Assembly: GCA_014871385.1 (NCBI GenBank)
Contig: CM026428.1
Location: 3,691,621-3,755,620, forward strand
Source of the DNA: Ceratodon purpureus
Lineage: Eukaryota > Streptophyta > Bryopsida > Pseudoditrichales > Ditrichaceae
Reading direction: 5' to 3'
Length of the DNA stretch: 64,000 nt
In this document: piece after piece, positions 22,130 through 31,082 of the stretch
How the letters are laid out: each line of letters opens with the position of its first letter
Position numbering within the stretch: position 1 is the first letter of the stretch
The notes under the pieces: generated by a model
Seen by the model: only the letters and a program-made list of their open reading frames with translations
Told to the model about the DNA's origin: nothing
Databases searched by the model: none
Position numbers and translations under genes: made by a program

Positions 22130-22690
22130 GAAATTTCCCGCGGCCGCGACAGCCTCGTCCCCACGGTCGGGGGCCGTTTCCACGGCCGTGGGCCGTCTCC
22201 GCGAGGGCCCGTCCGCGGGGACGGCCCTTCGATCGCGGCCGTGATCGAACGGCCGTCGCCTTGGAGACGGCCCCGATCGGACGGCCGCAGGCTGTCGCCG
22301 ACGGTGCCGTCCCCGCGGCCGTCTCCAAGGCCGTCTACGCGGCCGTCCCCGTGCGGTCGGCCGCCATCGGACGGCGACGGCCGCGGGGACGGCCGCGATC
22401 GGAGGGCCGCAAGCCGCCCCCTCGGGGGCCGTCTCCAAGGCCGTCCCCTCGGCGACGGCCTTCATCGGACGGCCGTCGCCGAGGACACGGCCCGATCGGA
22501 CGGCCGCGGAGGCACGGGCCTCCGCGGCCGTCGCCGTGGCCCCCGACCCGACGTCCCCCAACGGCCGTCGTCAGGTTCGGGACGACGGCCATTGGCCGCG
22601 GCCGTAGGATCGGGGGGCGACGGCACTAGGCTCGGGGGGACGGCCGTAGGGTTGGGGGCCGTCGCCATATATGGCGACGGCCGTCCCCCA
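22130..22690. repeat. GGCCGTC-rich GC island 3
   Basis: GGCCGTC/GACGGCC variants on both strands, ending at the TATA palindrome of the RING gene. Composition and position match islands 1 and 2. Confidence 0.83.
22657..22682 (+). promoter_or_regulatory. TATA element in perfect palindrome, promoter of RING cargo gene
   Basis: A perfect 26-bp palindrome: arms GGCCGTCGCC and GGCGACGGCC around ATATAT. It closes GC island 3 and lies about 250 bp before the ATG at 22915. A CT-rich leader-like stretch follows. Confidence 0.7.
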
Positions 22691-22914
22691 CTTCCTCACT
22701 TCACTCTCCTCAATAGTCCCTCTCCTATTGCTACAGTTTCCCAATTCACTTGGGGGCTTGTTGGTACGTGGGGGTGAGGAGATGGGGGTCCCTTTTTATT
22801 GTGGGGGGGGGAGTTTTTGAATTTTCTGTATTCGTTATTTTGTAAACGTCATTTATCAACTCATTGTTTTCTTTAAAACAAAACCATATCGTTTTTGTTT
22901 AAAACGAGGTTACT

Positions 22915-25900
22915 ATGGCGGATCCGGAACATGATGAGATTGGAGGAACCGGGAAGAGGAACAGGCCGAAGGGAATGTGCCACAACTTTTCTTGGGAGAT
23001 CCTAGACAACAAAAACATTGTAGCTGAAGAAGGCTGGGAATCTGTAGGGGAGATTTTCTGGACTTTCAAGGAGTGCAAGAAGTATGTGAAGATGTATCAC
23101 ATTGACAAGTTATGGCCCCGAGAAGAACACGAGATGAACACACGGACTTTTAGTTGCAAGCCCTGGTTATGCATGGATGACCATTTCTTGCATCGGGCAT
23201 ATGAAGTCTGGACTACTATGTTTGGGCAACGGAAGCCCAGCAAAGGCCATTTCAATTATACCATTTGTAGTATGGTATATGCGGAGCTAATATTGAAGCG
23301 GAAGATTAGTTGGTGTACGTACCCCACTACGAAAGACAGGCCGTTGCAAATTGGATGGATGGTAACAGACATTCCGGATTTATATCTGATCGATCCTTTG
23401 CAAGCACAGAAGGTTGTAGCGGAGTTCCGAAAGCGGCAGTGGCCACATCTAAAGAGCTTTCCGAAGAAAGAAGTAAAAAAAGTACAGAATGAAACTCCGC
23501 ATCGTCCAGAGGAAAAGAAGCCCGTTGCCATTGCCAATGTGATCGCTACGATGTTCCCCGTTGCCACAGAAACTAATGCCCCTACTATTCCTAGAGCAGA
23601 CCTGGAAATCACGGTGAAATCTTCCAACGATACAAAGGGCAAGGCAGCCGTAGATGAGGTGGAAGTGGAGGTGGACAATGACTGCTCAACACATCTTACG
23701 GCTGCGGAAGCCGGATGCTCCAACTCTCGTTCAGTGGATGATGGTCCAAGTTCCTTGGCAATAGTACAAGTGCCTACCAAAGAGGATAGCACAAAGGATG
23801 CAGTTCATTCCATTTCGGAGATTATGGAGCTGGTGAAGTCGATGCCAAACAATGAATCATTGAAGGAGTTACTAGATTTTAGCACCAAATTGACGGAGGT
23901 GTCCTCTGATGAACAGCGTGGGGGCTTAGAGAATACCACAGAGGGAGACGCTGCAACAAGAACCACGGAGGAAGTGCAACAAATTCATAATGTGTTGAAG
24001 ATTGCACACACCCTGAAAGAAGGGGCTTCCGTATTAGGCGCTATGGCACCAGATCTCATAAATATGGCTCATGCATTTGGAAGTATCACTCCGGGCATGA
24101 TACAGGGTGCCCTTGGCTTTGACACTTTGGCATCTTCCATTAAGCCTCTTCTGGAAGACCGTGTGAAGTTAGGCGAAGAGAACGTGGCTCTGAGTAAGGA
24201 TTTAATGGATGCAACGGAACAAATCAAGAGTTTGACAAGAAGGTTGGACCATGTGAAGATGAGTTTTTTTGCACAATTGGAAGAGTGCAAAATCTACCAC
24301 CCGGTAGAGAAGGAGAAAAACAAAACAAAAGAAGTGAAGCCTACGGTGAAGAAGGAAGTGGTGAAGGTGGAAGGAAAGGATCGTATCATTGAAGTACTGA
24401 GCGATGGTGAGGATTCCGATGACCTTGGCCTTTCTAAATTTTCAAATAAAAGTGGAGATGGGGCCACACAAGGGATGGCATCTCAGAAGTCTAAAATGAC
24501 ATCTGGTCCAGTTCCATTGGACATTGGCTCTAGCCAAGCAACACCAGGACATGAGGATAGAGGAAAAGGGCCAATGGATGATTCAATAGAATTAGACATT
24601 ATTTTACGGGATTTGGAGGTGGCTAGAAGGGAAAGAGACGAGGCCCGTACGGAACTGGAAAGGCTGAAGACCACCATAAGGATGGTAGATGATACACCAT
24701 CTTCCATAAGGGCATTATCATGGCTTGGTTGGGTCCACAAACTACGAGATAAGGAGACAATAGTCTCTAGAGCACAACAGGATATGAAGAAATGTGCAAT
24801 TACTTCTATGGATGTCGAAGAAGCTATCCAATCATCTTTACAGAAGTATAACGAGGCAGCAGCCAAGGGCGGCGAGGATGCTACAAAAATCACGATATGG
24901 CGCGATGTAGGAGAAATGATGGAGCGCACATTACATAGTTCCAAAAATAAAGAAGGGGTCATTGACTGGGCGCTAGAGGTCGAGGAGGGGTGGATGCCGT
25001 ACGATGTACTATCATCTCATTTGGATGAATCGAAACGTGTGGTTATCCATACCCGCAAACCGTCGGAGGAATATTCGAAGGAAACGTGTCCCATCTGTCA
25101 ACAATATTTTGGGCCGGAAGGGGCCTTTGAGATGGGAAATTGTAATCACAAGTTCCACATAACCTGCATCGCGAAGGCTGCTTTAAACAACAAACAGTGT
25201 GTTATGTGTCGCTCCCCAATTAGTTCACGTTTTTACGAGATGCTGGGACTACAACACGTGATGCCGCCTGGGCATGAGTTTGATCGGTGGAATTTACCAC
25301 TAGACCAACTACCTAAGAAAGAGCTGAATTATTATGATTGGGGCAAATCACTGGCTTGGAACCCGGAGACAATGACTCACCAACTATCTACGGCTAACGA
25401 TGCCGGAATGGACGATTTTTCATGGATGACACACGACCATGAGGTGGAGATGAGGGCAAGTGAAATTCCGGATGCCAAGGACCGAGAATTTTTTTGTAGG
25501 AACTTCGGTGGACATTGGAGTATACATCGCAATCGCTTCTTCCGGTTTCCAAAACCGGAAGTTGTGGTAGATGCCGACGGTAAGAGAAGAGAAGTAGAAC
25601 GGGACTATGGCCAACTTGATGAGTACAAGATGTATGACAGAACCCCGGTTGGTAGGGCACTTGTATTGGCCAAACTAGAAGAAGCCATTCAGCATCGTCG
25701 CACTTTTACAGAGGAATCCTTCAAATATTCGGACCTAGACTACTGGGTGATCACTAAGAAGTTTGACGATGCTCTTCATAAAATAGTTAACGACTGGAGG
25801 AGGGCACTTCGTGCGGAGGATAATTCCTCTCGTTGGTCACGCAATAGGATTGAGAAGATTGTGCAAGAAACAGTAGCCAAGATTGACAAGGCAAAGGAGT

Positions 25901-26085
25901 TGTGGAACGGGAAGAATTCCAAGAAGCGCAATCGAGACAACCCTTATGAAGACGATCCCGAATGGGGGGAAGATAATCGTCGTTCTTTGGATCGCGTGGA
26001 AGAAGAATATCGATCGGGGGGTACGATTACACATCCAAGCCAGCGACGCCAGACTCGGAGGTCAAATGCAAACAATGGACGTTGA
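22915..26085 (+). CDS. RING-H2 cargo protein of giant hAT with shared N-terminal domain
   Basis: 1056 residues without introns. Residues about 33-153 form the unrecognised domain shared with the minus-strand neighbour (VAEEGWE, CKKYVKM, DHFLHRAYEVW, MVYAELILKRKISW). A long Lys/Glu/Ser-rich middle follows, with a probable coiled coil at about 415-450 and another at about 560-600 (ELDIILRDLEVARRERDEAR). A RING-H2 finger spans C725-C765: CPIC, then C743, H745, H748, C751, and C762-x2-C765. The last 250 residues are charged and include a WSIHRNRFFRF segment. The RING-H2 finger suggests E3 ubiquitin ligase activity; the substrate is unknown. The family is unknown to me beyond the RING. It has its own GC island and TATA palindrome. 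It converges with the transposase gene, about 470 bp apart. Confidence 0.85.
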   Translation: MADPEHDEIGGTGKRNRPKGMCHNFSWEILDNKNIVAEEGWESVGEIFWTFKECKKYVKMYHIDKLWPREEHEMNTRTFSCKPWLCMDDHFLHRAYEVWTTMFGQRKPSKGHFNYTICSMVYAELILKRKISWCTYPTTKDRPLQIGWMVTDIPDLYLIDPLQAQKVVAEFRKRQWPHLKSFPKKEVKKVQNETPHRPEEKKPVAIANVIATMFPVATETNAPTIPRADLEITVKSSNDTKGKAAVDEVEVEVDNDCSTHLTAAEAGCSNSRSVDDGPSSLAIVQVPTKEDSTKDAVHSISEIMELVKSMPNNESLKELLDFSTKLTEVSSDEQRGGLENTTEGDAATRTTEEVQQIHNVLKIAHTLKEGASVLGAMAPDLINMAHAFGSITPGMIQGALGFDTLASSIKPLLEDRVKLGEENVALSKDLMDATEQIKSLTRRLDHVKMSFFAQLEECKIYHPVEKEKNKTKEVKPTVKKEVVKVEGKDRIIEVLSDGEDSDDLGLSKFSNKSGDGATQGMASQKSKMTSGPVPLDIGSSQATPGHEDRGKGPMDDSIELDIILRDLEVARRERDEARTELERLKTTIRMVDDTPSSIRALSWLGWVHKLRDKETIVSRAQQDMKKCAITSMDVEEAIQSSLQKYNEAAAKGGEDATKITIWRDVGEMMERTLHSSKNKEGVIDWALEVEEGWMPYDVLSSHLDESKRVVIHTRKPSEEYSKETCPICQQYFGPEGAFEMGNCNHKFHITCIAKAALNNKQCVMCRSPISSRFYEMLGLQHVMPPGHEFDRWNLPLDQLPKKELNYYDWGKSLAWNPETMTHQLSTANDAGMDDFSWMTHDHEVEMRASEIPDAKDREFFCRNFGGHWSIHRNRFFRFPKPEVVVDADGKRREVERDYGQLDEYKMYDRTPVGRALVLAKLEEAIQHRRTFTEESFKYSDLDYWVITKKFDDALHKIVNDWRRALRAEDNSSRWSRNRIEKIVQETVAKIDKAKELWNGKNSKKRNRDNPYEDDPEWGEDNRRSLDRVEEEYRSGGTITHPSQRRQTRRSNANNGR

Positions 26086-26553
26086 GTAGAGTATTTACGT
26101 TGGACATGGTACCCGCATTACTACGGTTAATGTGACAATACACTGGGTGATAGTCGTATTTAGAGCAGTATATATATATATATATATATTGGTTGCGGAG
26201 CCCGGTGTATGGACTTTACACTACTTCTATATGTACTTGCAAAAATTACCTTTGGTTTTAATACAATTTCATTTATGTTTTATCGGAGTTGCATTTGTGT
26301 GGAAAGAATTGTTAGTACTTAGATGCATCGAACTTCATATGTAGATTGTGTACATTCATTACGAGAAAGAAATTGCGAGAAGTACAATCAAAGTAAAAAT
26401 AAGTACACAATGTGGAGGACAATATTGAAGAGGCAAGCACCACCGCTTAAATGAGATATAATATGATAATGGTTTCTAGAAATGGACATTCATAAAAGAG
26501 TGGCATTCTAGGGTGGTGCACTGGAAATGCCGCCTTCTAACTATCGTGCCCAA
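26086..26553. other. Convergent intergenic region with (TA)n run
   Basis: Lies between the 3' ends of the RING gene and the transposase gene. Contains a TA microsatellite at about 26170-26190. No gene seen. Confidence 0.5.
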
Positions 26554-29500
26554 TTAGGCCACATAATCGCTGTCGTCCTTCACTTCGGCCCCACTAGGAC
26601 CGGAAGAATCGTATTCGTCATCGCCATCGCTCTCGCGTACCTTCTTCACCCTCGCCTTACTCTTCTTCTTTGACTCGAATGGGTTCAGGAATTTCTTTGG
26701 GCCATTCGGGTCATCCAAAGGAGTTTTTGGCCTACCAGGATTGAAAGCCAACACCTTCTGAGTCTTGTCTACAGCCTTTCGCTTGGACGTGGCTCTAGCA
26801 GGGGGTTTCTCAGGAAATATGTCCGGTTTTCCCAAAGCCAACTTCGGCCCAAAGAGATTCCCAATTGGAAGTCCGTCATCAGTAGAGAGGAGGCCCGGGT
26901 CCGCTTGTCGGGTTCGGACCAATCTCTTCCTACATTTCTCCGCTACTTCAGCAGCCTTAGCATCTGCCTTCATTTTTTTAGACAACTCAACCAACCTCGT
27001 GGACGATTCGAACCCGCCAACTTGGACCCTAGTCTTTGCAGTTCCAAACAATGTGCGAGATGCACCCGATACGGGTACGGGCACATCCTCCTTTGTAGTG
27101 GGTGGAACCATATCGTCCTTGAGGCGGTTGAAGTTTGGAGAAACAACCTTAGAAGTATCAATGGTGGGGTCTCCCTCTTTCTTTGGTATGACCAAATCCA
27201 CGGTAGTATGAGAGGATCCTCCCCGGAGAATCTTATCACTGTTTAATAAACCGTCTCCATTCAAAAAAGAGGAAAGAGGAATCGTATCCTCCTCGTTGGT
27301 ACCTTCTTCTTCGACATCATCATACTCGAAAGCACGCTCCATTGGCGCAGGAGAACAACGGGATTTTCCTTTCGGAGACACCTCGAGGTCGTCGACTGGG
27401 GCCTCGATGGGGGGGTCAATTGATAGATCATCGAAGGGTAGATCAACATCAGACTCACTAGAGTAGTCAACATCCTCGGTTTCCACGGCCTTCGGATCCT
27501 CCTTCCCCTCCAACTCCCCGTAGAACCTGCCTAAGGCACTCAACTTGGACTGGGAAATTATCTTGGAATTTGTATACACAAACACGAGGTCATTAGCCCT
27601 CTCCGGAAGTAAACGGTTTCGCTTCCTGTCGTGGACAAAGGAGTAGCTACTCCAATTCCGCTCGCATGAAGAAGAAGACAGGGGCTGAGCTAAAATCCTT
27701 TTTGCAATTGCGGAAATGAATTTACCAGCGGATCCGTATATATCCCACCAACCAGAAGGCGGCAGTTGTGACTTAGAGGATTCACGTACGTCACGAAACG
27801 GAGGATAAGCTTCACGAAATGCAAAGAACTCTTCTATGACCACTTCCTTCAGTGTCGGAGGAGCCATCGACAACAAGACCTCCTTCGCCGATGCCATTGC
27901 ATCAGTATCATTGCGAAGGTCCTCATCGTCAATAAGATAAGGGTTTAGAAGCGCAGCAGCACACTGTAAGGGTGATTTAATCATGGCTTTACGCTCGTAA
28001 AATGAGTCCTCGCAGTAATCAGCATTGTCTGAGTCTAGTTTGAAGGGCTCATGGCGTAAAGAGAGAACATGCTTCTCAAGGTTGCGGAGAACAACGTAGG
28101 CTTTACCCAATGCCGATTCCTTCGCATCAAACTCTCGTAGGGCATATACAACGGGACTCGTCATCCACTTGAAGTTTGCACATTGCTCCCAGAAAACGTC
28201 ATCCAAGACAACCCTCTTAACATCGCGTGAGATCTTCGCTTTGTCACGGGCAGATAAGGTCTTCTTCGTTTCGTAGTTTCTCCAGTCAGGATCCACAACG
28301 CTCTGCTCCAATGCTCCTCGAACCTTCAGTAGACGCGAAATCATAATGTAGTGCGATGCAAACCTAGTCTGACCAGGCATCAGCAAGCTAAGTTTTGCCT
28401 CGTGCTTTCGAAATACCGAGAGTGGCATTTGCCTTATCTTTATGAACTTAACCAAGTTCTTAGCCCGATCTAGGAGCTCCTTCACCCACTTCATCTTACT
28501 CCAATCCTCCAACAAAAGGTCCATCGCATGGGCAGCACATCCTTGGACAAATATGGATGGATAGAGTGCTTGGACCAACTTTCCGGCATTAAGCATCACT
28601 GGAGCATTATCGTAGCATACTTGAATGATGTTCTGTTCTCCAACTTGTTGGATAAACTTCTCAATGACGGTTGCTACGAAAACAGCATCCTTCTCTTTCC
28701 CACTCGTGTCAACGGCTCCCAAGAATAACTCACCAGCTGGAGATACCAGCATTGCGTTTATTAGAGGGCGACTGCTTACAGAAGTCCACCCATCCAGGGC
28801 CAACGTTCCCCCGTACTTCCTAACACTTGAAAAAATCCTATCATTCAAGGAAGTCTCCAAATCAGTCCTTGCTTGGGCTAGTAAATTTGTTCGGAGATGG
28901 TGGTAAGATGGAGGTGTGTATGATCTCTTCATGTTGGACGTCTTCAACACCGCGTCCTTGAAAGAGGCACTCTGAGCCACGTTAAACGAGATACTGTTCT
29001 CGTAAAAAAATGTGGCCCATGCTTTGTCGCATTCCCGCCTCTGAGTCTCTTCGAAGCCCTCTTGAAGGGTAGATTGCCTCTTTGCCTTCAAAGGAGGAAA
29101 CGGACCACTACCTTCCCCCGAAAAAGTGGAAATGAAAGGTACACCCTCACCAATTAAAACGGGTTCATTCTTCGGAGTAGAAACCCGGGATCCAGCGCAT
29201 GAGTCCACATCCATGGGAGTATTCACTCTCGGGGATATATTGCCACGAGTCACCGGGGAAGTACTCTGCTCCGACATGAATATTCTGGAGTCGTTAGGGA
29301 ATTTGCCACCGCAATTCTTGAACAAGGACAATATAGCGGGTGACAAATTAGTGCAACGACCTACTCCACTAGTCCGTACCCCTAGAACTTTGTCATAGCC
29401 CAAATGACTGAGCATCCGCTCAATCCTCTTTGCGAAAGTGTTCTTGCATAGCATACATTGAACCATCTCAGTCTTCTTCTTCTCCGCATCGCTCATATGG

Positions 29501-29634
29501 ACTTCGGTATACCATGGGGAGTAACTTTTAGACGCCATTGGTGCACTTGATAGATCGCCCGGAAAAACTTCAAAAAATCGGGGTACCACGTCCTCAAGAG
29601 AACTAGAGCCTCCGAAGAAGCTCCAATTCAACAC
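26554..29634 (-). CDS. hAT transposase, apparently intact
   Basis: 1026 residues, one exon. M33 (MASKSYSPWYTE) is an alternative start. In order: a BED-type zinc finger (W41, C60-x2-C63, H77) near residues 40-95; a DUF659/RNase H-like core with LDGWTS (D281), CYDNAPVM (D342) and the hAT landmark CAAHAMDLLLEDW; and a C-terminal dimerisation region with SSSSCERNWSSYS (E658) and KRNRLLPERANDLV. D281, D342 and E658 are the likely catalytic triad by comparison with the family. After the dimerisation region there is an unusual extension of about 300 residues, acidic then Lys-rich. Most plant hAT transposases are 600-800 residues long. The gene lies next to the type-B end and has a TATAAAAG 109 bp upstream. 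It presumably mobilises this element and, in trans, 36547-41616. Confidence 0.92.
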   Translation of the reverse strand: MLNWSFFGGSSSLEDVVPRFFEVFPGDLSSAPMASKSYSPWYTEVHMSDAEKKKTEMVQCMLCKNTFAKRIERMLSHLGYDKVLGVRTSGVGRCTNLSPAILSLFKNCGGKFPNDSRIFMSEQSTSPVTRGNISPRVNTPMDVDSCAGSRVSTPKNEPVLIGEGVPFISTFSGEGSGPFPPLKAKRQSTLQEGFEETQRRECDKAWATFFYENSISFNVAQSASFKDAVLKTSNMKRSYTPPSYHHLRTNLLAQARTDLETSLNDRIFSSVRKYGGTLALDGWTSVSSRPLINAMLVSPAGELFLGAVDTSGKEKDAVFVATVIEKFIQQVGEQNIIQVCYDNAPVMLNAGKLVQALYPSIFVQGCAAHAMDLLLEDWSKMKWVKELLDRAKNLVKFIKIRQMPLSVFRKHEAKLSLLMPGQTRFASHYIMISRLLKVRGALEQSVVDPDWRNYETKKTLSARDKAKISRDVKRVVLDDVFWEQCANFKWMTSPVVYALREFDAKESALGKAYVVLRNLEKHVLSLRHEPFKLDSDNADYCEDSFYERKAMIKSPLQCAAALLNPYLIDDEDLRNDTDAMASAKEVLLSMAPPTLKEVVIEEFFAFREAYPPFRDVRESSKSQLPPSGWWDIYGSAGKFISAIAKRILAQPLSSSSCERNWSSYSFVHDRKRNRLLPERANDLVFVYTNSKIISQSKLSALGRFYGELEGKEDPKAVETEDVDYSSESDVDLPFDDLSIDPPIEAPVDDLEVSPKGKSRCSPAPMERAFEYDDVEEEGTNEEDTIPLSSFLNGDGLLNSDKILRGGSSHTTVDLVIPKKEGDPTIDTSKVVSPNFNRLKDDMVPPTTKEDVPVPVSGASRTLFGTAKTRVQVGGFESSTRLVELSKKMKADAKAAEVAEKCRKRLVRTRQADPGLLSTDDGLPIGNLFGPKLALGKPDIFPEKPPARATSKRKAVDKTQKVLAFNPGRPKTPLDDPNGPKKFLNPFESKKKSKARVKKVRESDGDDEYDSSGPSGAEVKDDSDYVA

Positions 29635-29742
29635 ACTTCTGAACGCCGCCGTTCACCATGCAACAGATACACACGTATATTAGTGGAACTAGTAGCACAT
29701 GGAGTACAATTCAGAAGTGTAATGGCAACTTTCAGGAGGGGT

Positions 29743-29750
29743 CTTTTATA
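29743..29750 (-). promoter_or_regulatory. TATA box of transposase gene
   Basis: TATAAAAG on the minus strand, about 109 bp before the ATG at 29634. Unlike the cargo promoters it is not held in an inverted repeat, and it sits closer to its ATG, so the transposase may be controlled differently. Confidence 0.6.
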
Positions 29751-29860
29751 CTCATTCCCTGAAATGCCAAGGGGTAAGCCCTAAAAATCAACGGAGGACG
29801 GCCGTCGAGGCCGTAAGTCAACGAGGGGCCGTCCGATCATGGACTGTCACGGCCGTCGAA

Positions 29861-30102
29861 GGGGCCGTCGCCGGGGACGGCCCCCCCCACCGCGGCGACG
29901 GCAAGGGGCCGTCGCCGGGGACGGCCCCCCCACCCACCGCGGCGACGGCAAGGGGCCGTCGCCGGGGACGGCCCCCCCCACCGCGGCGACGGCAAGGGGC
30001 CGTCGCCGGGGACGGCCCCCCCACCGCGGCGACGGCAAGGGGCCGTCGCCGGGGACGGCCCCCCCCACCGCGGCGACGGCAAGGGGCCGTCGCCGGGGAC
30101 GG
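29861..30102. repeat. Six-copy 43-47 bp tandem repeat in GC island 4
   Basis: GGGGCCGTCGCCGGGGACGG recurs at about 29861, 29905, 29952, 29997, 30039 and 30083, each followed by a C-run and CCGCGGCGACGGCAA. This is the most regular of the GC islands, located between the transposase promoter and the type-B end. It is a candidate array of transposase-binding sites or a silencing target. Confidence 0.88.
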
Positions 30103-30185
30103 CCCCTTCCCGACGCGTCCGACGGCCGCCCCCGCTCCGCGGCGACGGCCGCACCCTCCCCCGCAACCCCTCCGCCGCGTAGAAG

Positions 30186-30318
30186 ATGTGGTTTCACCCC
30201 GGGGTGAAACCTATGCGGGTGATTTTTTTTTTCTAAGTCACAGGACGTCCCCTGGCGCTGGCGGACGTCCGCGGACGTCCCCACGTCCCGAGCGTCCCGG
30301 ACGACCGTGACAACCCTG
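30186..30318. repeat. Type-B terminus of giant hAT
   Basis: Read inward from the tip: CAGGGTTGTCA, GACGTCC repeats, CGCCAGCG, GTGACTT, an A-rich tract, then the perfect 22-bp palindrome centred at 30200/30201 (arms GGTTTCACCCC and GGGGTGAAACC). The left end of the element at 36547 shows the same order of blocks with one mismatch in the palindrome. Confidence 0.82.
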
Positions 30319-30326
30319 TTTTTTCA

Positions 30327-31078
30327 AGAGGTTTATGGGGATATTTTTTTTTATTTTTTTTGGATGAAGTGAGAAAAAGTTATGCTCCTTTGAGCATAAA
30401 ACGCCCTTCCACGGGCAGGCTCTCAGCCACTGTGAATGCAGCAATTTCTGCCCAAAACTGCCCAAAACTGCCCAAAACTGCCCAAATCTGCCCAAATCTG
30501 CCTAAAGACGAAACTTTGAAATTCCACCAAAAATTGAGATTTTAATATATTTTTTAAAAATAAAAATTTCTATGTATAGATGAGGTAGTAGAGCATGTTC
30601 TCACCGTTCGGATTTTTAATCCAAATTTTTTCATATGCTATTCTTATTGTCCAAAAACGGCCTTTGTTTGTGAATTTCAGTACACCCCCTAGCGGAAAAT
30701 GATTGTTTTGGCAACCTTCCACAACTTTTTTGTAAACAATTTGTTTAACACAATTAGCTAACTCAGTCTTCTTTGACGTGCATCAAAACCCCCAAAATCC
30801 ATAATGGAAAAAAATGGTTTTTTGGGCCTTCAAAACTCTGCTGATCCCTTTTTGCGCAGGGAAAAAAAACTTGTTTTTCAACTTTGAACGTTACGATCTT
30901 GCAAATGGTGAGGAATGAGTGTGTAAGATTTGGTGGACATGTAGACATAGAAGTTAGCTACAAGATCTTACGGTTAGATGTACTAATTAAGACCCCAAGT
31001 TTGCAAAATCCACCTTGCTTTGAAGAGGGGCTGGTTTCAGGCAGTTTTGATGGAAAAACACCCTTGGCCGTTTAGGGG
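30327..31078. repeat. Right-hand part of the split piggyBac-like element
   Basis: Continues from the target site of the giant hAT to the right TIR. It includes a short tandem run of CTGCCCAAAA/T units at about 30450-30505. Related to the right two thirds of 34618-35546. No coding region. Confidence 0.65.
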
Positions 31079-31082
31079 TTAA

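Larger units (their letters stand above)
13733..30318. mobile_element. Giant cargo-carrying hAT transposon (16.6 kb)
   Basis: The left end CAGGGTTGTTCAAATAGACG and the right end, read in reverse, CAGGGTTGTCACGGTCG are hAT-type termini. The 8-mer TTTTTTCA is exactly duplicated at 13725-13732 and 30319-30326. The interior contains a full-length hAT transposase gene (26554-29634, minus strand) and three other long intronless genes (14936-16411, 17371-18933, 22915-26085), separated by GGCCGTC-rich islands. The two ends differ inside the first few bases: the left carries repeated GACGTCC blocks and GTGGCGTC, and the right carries an A-rich tract and a 22-bp palindrome. The same pair of distinct ends, in reverse order, bounds 36547-41616, which confirms the boundaries. 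Typical hAT elements are a few kilobases long, so this one is unusually large. The intact transposase frame and perfect TSD suggest recent insertion. Confidence 0.92.
13621..31078. mobile_element. piggyBac-like non-autonomous element split by the giant hAT insertion
   Basis: TTAA flanks both sides (13617-13620 and 31079-31082). The termini are inverted: CCCCTAAATGGCCA at the left, and TTGGCCGTTTAGGGG at the right. Once the hAT insertion and one target copy are set aside, about 865 bp remain. That is close to the 929 bp of the uninterrupted relative at 34618-35546, with which it shares internal phrases such as ACAAGATCTTACGG near the right end. TTAA duplication with C-rich short TIRs is the piggyBac signature. 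No transposase is present, so the superfamily call rests on ends only. Confidence 0.75.

Noticed and set aside
22066-22777. Open frames of 150-190 residues in GC island 3
   Set aside because: Repeat-driven; they end at the promoter of the RING gene.
29861-30102. Possible CRISPR-like array
   Set aside because: The units are direct tandem repeats without unique spacers, in a plant transposon.
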